Shown here: positions 1-4,709 of the stretch, in pieces | How positions within the stretch are numbered: position 1 is the stretch's first letter | How the letters are laid out: every line of letters begins with the position of its first letter | Origin: Aquificaceae bacterium | Lineage (GTDB): Bacteria > Aquificota > Aquificia > Aquificales > Aquificaceae | Assembly (NCBI GenBank): GCA_026983685.1 | Contig: JALSTO010000330.1 | Span: forward strand, 1 to 6,422 | Length of the DNA: 6,422 bases | Direction of reading: 5' to 3' | The notes under the pieces: generated by a model | Told to the model about the DNA's origin: nothing | Database searches by the model: none | Seen by the model: only the letters and a program-made list of their open reading frames with translations | Program-made: the position numbers and the translations under genes

Positions 1-28
1 CAGCGGATGGCTGGAAAGAGTGCCTGAT

Positions 29-37
29 AGGAGGTGA
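29..37 (+). promoter_or_regulatory. Strong ribosome binding site of tuf
   Basis: The bases AGGAGGTGA match the 16S anti-Shine-Dalgarno sequence over nine positions and lie nine bases before the tuf ATG at 47, which fits a very highly expressed gene. Two adjacent stops in one frame (TGA 25-27, TAG 28-30) come just before it. They could end an upstream gene, but the 24 bases before them are too few to identify one. No promoter can be called in the 46 bases available. Confidence 0.75.
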
Positions 38-46
38 AGGAAAGAG

Positions 47-1264
47 ATGGCTAAGGAGAAATTTGAGAGGACAAAGGAGCACGTAAACGTAGGGACGATA
101 GGGCACGTAGACCACGGCAAGAGCACCCTGACCTCAGCCATAACCTGCACCCTGGCAGCAGGGCTTGTGGAAGGAGGAAAGGCAGAGTGCTACAAGTACG
201 AAGAGATAGACAAAGCACCAGAAGAGAAGGAGAGAGGAATAACCATAAACATAACCCACGTTGAGTACGAGACAGCAAAGAGGCATTACGCCCACGTTGA
301 CTGCCCCGGACACGCAGACTACATCAAGAACATGATAACGGGTGCAGCCCAGATGGACGGAGCAATACTCGTAGTATCAGCAGCAGACGGACCCATGCCC
401 CAGACAAGAGAACACGTACTGCTGGCAAGACAAGTCAACGTACCCTACATAGTGGTTTACATGAACAAGTGTGACATGGTGGATGACGAAGAGCTCCTTG
501 AACTCGTGGAGCTTGAAGTAAGGGAACTGCTCACCAAGTACGAATTTCCCGGGGACGAAGTACCCGTGATAAGGGGCTCAGCCCTTGGAGCTTTACAGGA
601 ACTTGAACAGAACTCACCCGGCAAGTGGATAGAGAGCATAAAAGAACTACTGAATGCGATGGACGAATACATACCCACACCCCAGAGGGACATGGACAAA
701 CCCTTCCTCATGCCCATAGAGGACGTCTTCACCATATCAGGAAGGGGGACAGTTGTAACAGGCAGGGTGGAGAGAGGAGTACTCAAGCCTGGAGAGGAAG
801 TAGAGATAGTAGGACTGAGGGAAGAGCCACTCAAGACAGTGGCAACGTCCATAGAGATGTTCAGGAAGATATTGGACGAAGCACTGCCCGGGGACAACGT
901 AGGAGTATTGCTGAGGGGAGTAGGTAAAGACGACGTAGAGAGGGGGCAGGTACTGGCGAAACCCGGGAGTGTGACACCCCACAAGAAGTTCAGGGCACAG
1001 GTGTACATACTGAGCAAGGAAGAAGGTGGGAGGCACACACCCTTTTTCCTCAATTACAGACCCCAGTTTTACTTCAGGACAGCGGACGTGACAGGTACGG
1101 TTGTGAAGTTGCCAGAGGGAGTGGAGATGGTGATGCCTGGTGACAACGTAGAGCTTGAGGTAGAGCTTATAGCACCAGTTGCTATGGAAGAGGGGCTCAG
1201 GTTTGCTATAAGGGAAGGAGGAAGGACTGTAGGTGCAGGTGTTGTTACCAAAATCCTGGATTGA
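47..1264 (+). CDS. tuf: Elongation factor Tu (EF-Tu)
   Basis: EF-Tu is the cytoplasmic GTPase that carries aminoacyl-tRNA to the ribosomal A site. The 405-residue product is full length for a thermophile (E. coli has 394). Visible motifs are the P-loop GHVDHGKS (19-26), switch I RGITI with Thr66, DCPGH (85-89), NKCD (140-143) and SAL (178-180), followed by the two beta-barrel domains from about 215 (domain II) and about 312 (domain III) to the final VTKILD. The start is set by the strong ribosome binding site nine bases upstream. From memory the protein is almost the same as Aquifex aeolicus EF-Tu. That species has two tuf copies; this one heads the secE-nusG-rpoB cluster, and the other normally sits in the str/S10 cluster. 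Codons lean to GTA, GCA and GGA more than in the genes downstream. rpmG follows after ten bases. Confidence 0.98.
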   Translation: MAKEKFERTKEHVNVGTIGHVDHGKSTLTSAITCTLAAGLVEGGKAECYKYEEIDKAPEEKERGITINITHVEYETAKRHYAHVDCPGHADYIKNMITGAAQMDGAILVVSAADGPMPQTREHVLLARQVNVPYIVVYMNKCDMVDDEELLELVELEVRELLTKYEFPGDEVPVIRGSALGALQELEQNSPGKWIESIKELLNAMDEYIPTPQRDMDKPFLMPIEDVFTISGRGTVVTGRVERGVLKPGEEVEIVGLREEPLKTVATSIEMFRKILDEALPGDNVGVLLRGVGKDDVERGQVLAKPGSVTPHKKFRAQVYILSKEEGGRHTPFFLNYRPQFYFRTADVTGTVVKLPEGVEMVMPGDNVELEVELIAPVAMEEGLRFAIREGGRTVGAGVVTKILD

Positions 1265-1274
1265 GGAGTAGAAT

Positions 1275-1433
1275 ATGGCGAGCGCTCGTGAGATAATCAC
1301 CCTTGCATGTACGGAGTGCAAGAGAAGGAACTACACGACCACCAAGAACAAGCAGAAGCACCCTGAGAGGCTTGAGCTCAGGAAGTACTGTAAGTGGTGC
1401 AGGAAACATACCTTGCACAGGGAGGTCAGATAA
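1275..1433 (+). CDS. rpmG: 50S ribosomal protein L33
   Basis: This 52-residue basic protein is bacterial L33, a small component of the large subunit near the E site. It is the zinc-binding form: Cys12/Cys15 and Cys39/Cys42 make two CxxC knuckles, and the core reading [17 protein letters not shown] is typical of the family. Length and the C-terminal HREV ending match the usual 49-55 residues. The ATG is preceded by GAGGAG at 1263-1268, which overlaps the tuf stop and leaves six bases of spacing. The stop at 1431-1433 is one base from the tRNA-Trp gene, so the mRNA end and tRNA 5' end are nearly fused. The gene is short enough for automatic callers to miss. Confidence 0.95.
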   Translation: MASAREIITLACTECKRRNYTTTKNKQKHPERLELRKYCKWCRKHTLHREVR

Positions 1434-1434
1434 A

Positions 1435-1508
1435 GGGGCAGTAGCTCAATTTGGCAGAGCGCGGGACTCCAAATCCCGCGGTTGGGGGTTCGAGTCCTCC
1501 CTGCCCCG
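1435..1508 (+). tRNA. trnW: tRNA-Trp (anticodon CCA)
   Basis: A complete 74-base cloverleaf can be folded. The acceptor stem is GGGGCAG (1435-1441) with CTGCCCC (1501-1507). The D stem is GCTC (1444-1447) with GAGC (1457-1460). The anticodon stem is CGGGA (1462-1466) with TCCCG (1474-1478). The T stem is 1484-1488 with 1496-1500, including one G-U pair, around the loop TTCGAGT. The anticodon loop CTCCAAA places CCA at 1469-1471, so it reads UGG. The discriminator is G73 (1508), as expected for bacterial tRNA-Trp. The terminal CCA is not encoded and must be added. The gene lies inside the operon between rpmG and secE, so it is presumably cut from a polycistronic transcript. Confidence 0.97.
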
Positions 1509-1522
1509 TATGGAAGAGTCCT

Positions 1523-1717
1523 ATGGGAAAGCTAAAGGAGTTCCTTCAAGGAGTAAGAGCAGAGCTCAGGAGGGTGTCCTGGCCCGATAGAAAGCTCGTC
1601 ACCAAGGCTACCATAAGTGTTATAATTTTCTCTTTGGTTGTAGGGGTTTACCTCTGGGTGCTTGACCTTGCTTTTACTAAGATTTTATCTCTTATATTTG
1701 CGCTGAGAGGAGCTTGA
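1523..1717 (+). CDS. secE: Preprotein translocase subunit SecE
   Basis: SecE is the inner-membrane clamp subunit that braces SecY in the SecYEG channel. The 64-residue product has the minimal one-helix form found in most bacteria, unlike the three-helix E. coli protein. It has an amphipathic N-terminal segment with the family signature [14 protein letters not shown] (11-24), then one transmembrane helix at about 28-50. I chose the ATG at 1523 because GGAAGAG (1512-1518) lies four bases upstream and the protein then begins like other SecE proteins. The same frame stays open upstream, but only across the tRNA gene. The TGA stop shares its A with the nusG ATG, indicating coupled translation. Confidence 0.95.
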   Translation: MGKLKEFLQGVRAELRRVSWPDRKLVTKATISVIIFSLVVGVYLWVLDLAFTKILSLIFALRGA

Positions 1718-2442
1718 TGGAAGATAAACAGTGGTACGCTCTTCAGGTTGAGGCTGGGAAAGAGGTTGCTGCAAGGGAGAACCTGCTTAAGGTTCTTGAT
1801 CTTGAGGGACTTAGAGACCTCGTTGAGCAGGTGGTTGTCCCGGCGGAGGAGAGGGTCGTGATACGTGCCCAGGGGAAAGAAAAGTATAGGCTCTCCCTGA
1901 GAGGAAACAACAGGGACATAAGCGTGCTCGGGAAGAAGGGCGTTACCACCTTCAGGATAGCGGACGGTAAGGTTAGCGTAGTTGAGAGTGCAGAGGGTGA
2001 CAGTTGCCTCAACGCTCCTCCTATATCAAAGCCCGGTCAAAAGCTTGTCTGCAAAGACAACAAGACGGAGGCGAAGATAATCTTGGACAACAAGATGTTC
2101 CCGGGATACATACTCATAAAGGCAAAGATGAACGATAAGCTCCTGAGGGCTATAGAAAAGACACCCCACATATACAAGCCCGTCCTCGTGGGAGGAAAGG
2201 TCGTACCTCTGAAGGAGGAGGAGGTAAACAGGATACTTGAGCAGGTCCAGAAGGGAGTCAAGACGAGGAAAGTTGAGTTTGAGAAGGGAGACCAGGTAAG
2301 GGTTATAGAGGGTCCTTTCATGAACTTCACCGGAACTGTGGAAGAGGTGCATCCAGAGAGGGAGAAGCTCACCGTTCTCATAAGCATATTCGGAAGGCTT
2401 ACTCCAGTGGAGCTTGACTTCACACAAGTTGAGAAGATTTAG
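1717..2442 (+). CDS. nusG: Transcription termination/antitermination factor NusG, with insertion domain
   Basis: NusG binds the clamp of elongating RNA polymerase, affects pausing, and links it to Rho or to ribosomal protein S10. The 241-residue product has the NGN domain split in two: [11 protein letters not shown] near the N terminus (6-16) and [11 protein letters not shown] at 127-137. Between them, about residues 50-122, is an extra domain that E. coli NusG (181 residues) lacks. The same insertion, called domain II, is known from crystal structures of A. aeolicus NusG. The KOW domain is at about 187-241, with [12 protein letters not shown] and [13 protein letters not shown]. The insert holds two cysteines (97, 112) of unknown role. 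The ATG at 1717 overlaps the secE stop (TGATG), with GAGAGGAG at 1705-1712. A TTG one codon earlier is less likely. Confidence 0.97.
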   Translation: MEDKQWYALQVEAGKEVAARENLLKVLDLEGLRDLVEQVVVPAEERVVIRAQGKEKYRLSLRGNNRDISVLGKKGVTTFRIADGKVSVVESAEGDSCLNAPPISKPGQKLVCKDNKTEAKIILDNKMFPGYILIKAKMNDKLLRAIEKTPHIYKPVLVGGKVVPLKEEEVNRILEQVQKGVKTRKVEFEKGDQVRVIEGPFMNFTGTVEEVHPEREKLTVLISIFGRLTPVELDFTQVEKI

Positions 2443-2446
2443 GAGG
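2441..2446 (+). promoter_or_regulatory. Ribosome binding site of rplK overlapping the nusG stop
   Basis: AGGAGG uses the last two bases of the nusG TAG stop and sits seven bases before the rplK ATG at 2454. The nusG-rplK gap is only 11 bases, so the separate leader and promoter that precede rplK in E. coli are absent here. Any L1 autoregulatory target would have to lie within coding sequence. Confidence 0.7.
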
Positions 2447-2453
2447 CTCAGAA

Positions 2454-2891
2454 ATGGCTAAGAAGGTGGTAGGAACTATTGAGCTTATGCTCCCCGCCCA
2501 GCAGGCATCCCCGGCACCACCTGTCGGACCAGCCCTGGGTCAGCATGGGGTTAACATAATGGAGTTCGTCAAACAGTTCAACGCTGCCAGTAAGGACTTT
2601 GAGCCCGGCACCATCCTTCCTGTTGTAATAACCGTATATCAGGACAGGAGCTTCACCTTTGTAATGAAGACCCCGCCCGTGTCCTACCTTCTCAAGAAGG
2701 CTGCGGGAATAGAGAAGGGCGCTTCCGATCCCAAAAGGCAGAAGGTAGGCAGGGTGACCCTCAAACAGGTTGAGGAGATAGCGAAGACCAAGCTCAAAGA
2801 CATGAACACCGATGACCTTCAGGCAGCTATAAGAACGATCGCCGGGACCGCCAGAAGCATGGGCATTGAGATAGAAGGATTTAAGGAGTAG
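2454..2891 (+). CDS. rplK: 50S ribosomal protein L11
   Basis: L11 binds the 1050-1110 region of 23S rRNA at the base of the L7/L12 stalk, the GTPase-associated centre where elongation factors act. The 145-residue product is normal in length (E. coli 142). The N-terminal domain has the proline-rich [14 protein letters not shown] (22-35), the surface that binds thiostrepton-type antibiotics in other bacteria, followed by [13 protein letters not shown] (73-85). The rRNA-binding C-terminal domain ends in the signature [14 protein letters not shown] (125-138). The start is fixed by AGGAGG at 2441-2446. rplA begins four bases after the stop, as expected for the L11-L1 pair. Confidence 0.98.
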   Translation: MAKKVVGTIELMLPAQQASPAPPVGPALGQHGVNIMEFVKQFNAASKDFEPGTILPVVITVYQDRSFTFVMKTPPVSYLLKKAAGIEKGASDPKRQKVGRVTLKQVEEIAKTKLKDMNTDDLQAAIRTIAGTARSMGIEIEGFKE

Positions 2892-2895
2892 TGTC

Positions 2896-3624
2896 ATGGC
2901 GAAGAGAGGAAAGAAGTATCTTAAGGCTTTAGAGTTGATTGACAGGAACAGGACCTACACCGTTGAAGAGGCTGTCTCTCTGCTTAAAAAGATAGCGGAG
3001 GTTACCCAGAGAGGCTTTGACGAGACGGTAGAGCTTGCGATGAGGCTGAACGTTGATCCCAAGTATGCGGATCAGATGGTCAGAGGCTCGGTAGTCCTGC
3101 CTCACGGACTTGGTAAACCTATAAAGGTTCTCGTCCTTGCGGAAGGAGAGGATGCCAAGAAGGCTGAGGAGGCTGGGGCGGACTACGTCGGCGGTGAGAA
3201 CCTTATAAACAAGATCCTCAAGGAGGAGTGGATAGATTACGATGTGGTGATCGCTACGCCTGAGATAATGCCCAAGGTAGCAAAGCTCGGTAGGATACTC
3301 GGTCCGAGGGGGCTGATGCCAAATCCCAAGACCGGAACGGTAACCAAGAACTTAGAACAGGCTATAAAGGACGCCAAGAAGGGTAGAGTTGAGTTCAAGG
3401 TTGATAAGGCGGGTAACGTCCATATGCCTGTTGGCAAGGTCTCCTTTGATGAGAACAAGCTGATAGAGAACATCTACACCGCAATTGACGCGGTTGTAAG
3501 GGCTAAACCCCCGGGAGCGAAGGGGCAGTACATAAAGTCAATAACCCTGTCCACGACCATGGGACCGGGGATAAAGATAGATATACCCGAGACTATGAAA
3601 AAGCTGCAGGAACTTGCAGCCTAA
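2896..3624 (+). CDS. rplA: 50S ribosomal protein L1
   Basis: L1 forms the mobile stalk on the E-site side of the large subunit and in many bacteria represses its own operon by binding mRNA. The 242-residue product is slightly longer than E. coli L1 (234). Domain I begins near [15 protein letters not shown] (41-55) and closes with the strand region around 155-230. The inserted domain II contains the family signature running from [16 protein letters not shown] through [10 protein letters not shown] (124-149). The ribosome binding site AAGGAG (2883-2888) lies inside the last codons of rplK, seven bases before the ATG. No dedicated leader precedes the gene. Confidence 0.98.
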   Translation: MAKRGKKYLKALELIDRNRTYTVEEAVSLLKKIAEVTQRGFDETVELAMRLNVDPKYADQMVRGSVVLPHGLGKPIKVLVLAEGEDAKKAEEAGADYVGGENLINKILKEEWIDYDVVIATPEIMPKVAKLGRILGPRGLMPNPKTGTVTKNLEQAIKDAKKGRVEFKVDKAGNVHMPVGKVSFDENKLIENIYTAIDAVVRAKPPGAKGQYIKSITLSTTMGPGIKIDIPETMKKLQELAA

Positions 3625-3636
3625 AGGAGAGGTAAG

Positions 3637-4182
3637 ATGGCACAGGAGCGCAAGAGCCTTCTCAGGAAGAAGGAGCTGGTTGCCTCTTACAAGGAGAGGC
3701 TAAACAGGTCAAAGGGGTTCGTTGTATTCTTCAACTTTGAGAAGATAGATGCCCTGCCCCTCTCGGATCTGAGGGCTAAGATCAGGGCTACCCAAGGAGA
3801 GGTCCTCGTAGGAAGGAACACCTTACTTTACAGGGCTTTTGAAGACACACCCCTTGTTGACCACAGGGACATATTCGTCGGTCCTACCGCTGCTCTCTTT
3901 GCTTACGAAGATGTTGTGGCAACGACGAAGGCTCTCGTTGATTTCCTCAAGGAAACCTTTGACAAAGAGTACAGGGACAGGATAAAAGGTGGACTTCTTC
4001 AAGGAAGGTACATAACGCCCGAAGATGTCGTTGCCCTTGCGGAATTGCCGAGCAGGGAGGAGCTGGTTGCAAAGCTTCTCGGAGTTCTCATGGCTCCGGT
4101 AACCCAGCTCGCCATGACCCTGAAGGCTGTTCCTCAGAAGCTCGTTTTGACCTTGAAAGCTATAGAAGAGCAAAAATCTTAA
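3637..4182 (+). CDS. rplJ: 50S ribosomal protein L10 (stalk base), long C-terminal helix
   Basis: L10 anchors L7/L12 dimers to the ribosome through its C-terminal helix and binds 23S rRNA beside L11 through its N-terminal domain. The 181-residue product has the N-terminal core [21 protein letters not shown] (26-46), the VGRNTL segment (58-63) and the [12 protein letters not shown] strand (79-90). The final helix, residues 141-177, is about eight residues longer than in E. coli L10 (165 residues) and shows three hydrophobic units of 10-11 residues (146-155, 156-165, 166-176). Each unit plausibly holds one L7/L12 dimer, giving three, as reported for Thermotoga maritima L10. The ATG has AAGGAGAGG at 3624-3632. 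rplL follows after 12 bases. Confidence 0.97.
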   Translation: MAQERKSLLRKKELVASYKERLNRSKGFVVFFNFEKIDALPLSDLRAKIRATQGEVLVGRNTLLYRAFEDTPLVDHRDIFVGPTAALFAYEDVVATTKALVDFLKETFDKEYRDRIKGGLLQGRYITPEDVVALAELPSREELVAKLLGVLMAPVTQLAMTLKAVPQKLVLTLKAIEEQKS

Positions 4183-4194
4183 GGAGGTTTGGTT

Positions 4195-4581
4195 ATGGCT
4201 ACACTTACCATTGATGAGATCGTTGAGGCGATCAAGAACATGAGCGTTCTTGAGGTCGCTGAGCTCGTTAAAAGGCTTGAGGAAGAGTTCGGTGTATCCG
4301 CAGCCGCCATGGTTGCCGCCGCTCCTGCCGCTGGCGGAGCTGGAGGTGCACCAGCTGCCACGGAAGAGAAGACGGAGTTTGACGTCATCCTCAAGTCTCC
4401 CGGGGGCAACAAGATACAGGTGATAAAGGTGGTCAGGGAGATCACCGGGCTGGGTCTTAAAGAGGCTAAGGAGCTCGTTGACAACGCACCCAAACCCCTG
4501 AAGGAAGGTGTCTCCAAGGAGGAGGCTGAGCAGATAAAGGCAAAGCTGGAAGAGGCAGGAGCAGAGGTAGAGCTCAAGTAA
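4195..4581 (+). CDS. rplL: 50S ribosomal protein L7/L12
   Basis: L7/L12 is the multi-copy stalk protein that recruits EF-Tu, EF-G and other GTPases. The 128-residue product has the helical dimerisation domain (1-33, [22 protein letters not shown]), a flexible Ala/Gly/Pro hinge (about 34-57, [15 protein letters not shown]) and the globular C-terminal domain (59-128) with the factor-binding helices around [22 protein letters not shown] (73-94). The ATG at 4195 is preferred because AAGGAGG (4181-4187) is seven bases upstream. A TTG at 4189 would leave one base of spacing. The TAA stop is backed up at once by an in-frame TAG (4582-4584), good insurance for so abundant a protein. Confidence 0.98.
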   Translation: MATLTIDEIVEAIKNMSVLEVAELVKRLEEEFGVSAAAMVAAAPAAGGAGGAPAATEEKTEFDVILKSPGGNKIQVIKVVREITGLGLKEAKELVDNAPKPLKEGVSKEEAEQIKAKLEEAGAEVELK

Positions 4582-4591
4582 TAGTGGATTA

Positions 4592-4618
4592 CTGCCAAAA
4601 GCCTTCTTTTGAGAGCAG
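4592..4618 (+). other. First hairpin of the rplL-rpoB spacer
   Basis: CTGC (4592-4595) pairs with GCAG (4615-4618), and CAAAAG (4596-4601) pairs with CTTTTG (4606-4611) around a CCTT loop, leaving a three-base AGA bulge at 4612-4614. All ten pairs are Watson-Crick. The hairpin shares G4618 with the next one. It could be an mRNA processing site, as RNase III cuts in this spacer in E. coli, or part of an attenuation switch. Its function is inferred only. Confidence 0.5.
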
Positions 4619-4655
4619 GGTATCCCGAATTGGGATGCCCTTTTCTGCGTTTTTG
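4617..4655 (+). terminator. Intrinsic terminator or attenuator between rplL and rpoB
   Basis: GGGTATCCC (4618-4626) pairs with GGGATGCCC (4632-4640) through nine continuous pairs, one of them T-G, around the loop GAATT. A4617-T4641 can extend the stem. TTTT (4641-4644) follows directly, with TTTTT at 4650-4654 a little later. This has the form of a Rho-independent terminator, though the first T run is short. In E. coli this spacer holds a partial attenuator that makes ribosomal protein output exceed beta output, and a similar partial readthrough is the likely role here. Confidence 0.65.
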
Positions 4656-4663
4656 ATCGCTTG

Positions 4664-4672
4664 TGTTAAAAT
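4664..4672 (+). promoter_or_regulatory. Candidate extended -10 promoter for rpoB
   Basis: TGTTAAAAT combines an extended -10 TG (4664-4665) with TAAAAT (4667-4672), which matches TATAAT at five of six positions. It lies just past the terminator-like hairpin and 37 bases before the rpoB ATG. No good -35 element is seen at normal spacing (TTGATC at 4653-4658 is too close). The surrounding 34 bases are much richer in A/T than the flanks. Chance AT-richness could explain it, so this is only a candidate. Confidence 0.35.
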
Positions 4673-4695
4673 ATTTTATTTGCCACTAAATTTTT

Positions 4696-4704
4696 AAGGG
4701 GTGG
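4696..4704 (+). promoter_or_regulatory. Ribosome binding site of rpoB
   Basis: AAGGGGTGG resembles the AAGGAGGTG consensus and ends five bases before the ATG at 4710. A GTG at 4701-4703 is in frame but lies inside this site, and a TAA at 4695-4697 closes the frame upstream, so 4710 is the best start. Confidence 0.6.
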
Positions 4705-4709
4705 AAAGA

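Noticed and set aside
1..30. Possible end of an upstream gene such as fusA before tuf
   Set aside because: The short peptide before TGA 25-27 does not look like an EF-G C terminus or any protein I know. It is too short to call.
457..1053. Long open frame on the minus strand inside tuf, product rich in Ser, Thr and Pro
   Set aside because: It is a mirror of the strongly biased tuf codons. The product is low complexity, resembles no family, and lies opposite a universal gene.
1451..1522. Upstream extension of secE starting with TTG at 1451
   Set aside because: It would translate through the tRNA-Trp gene. The added peptide is not SecE-like, and the ATG at 1523 has a good ribosome binding site and a family-typical start.
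1303..1590. Open frame running across rpmG, the tRNA and the start of secE
   Set aside because: It is out of frame with both proteins and crosses a well-formed tRNA. L33 in the frame starting at 1275 explains the region.
1714..1716. TTG as the nusG start, one codon before the ATG
   Set aside because: It is only one base from the Shine-Dalgarno sequence. The ATG at 1717 has better spacing and a stronger start codon.
2443..2453. L1 operator or separate promoter ahead of rplK, as in E. coli
   Set aside because: The gap is only 11 bases and is taken up by the ribosome binding site. I could not recognise an L1-binding mimic in the end of nusG by eye.
3625..3636. L10 autoregulatory leader before rplJ
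   Set aside because: Only 12 bases separate rplA and rplJ, so no structured leader is possible unless it lies within the rplA coding region, where I see no clear motif.
4189..4194. TTG as the rplL start, two codons before the ATG
   Set aside because: Only one base separates it from AAGGAGG. The ATG at 4195 has seven-base spacing and gives the normal L7/L12 N terminus.
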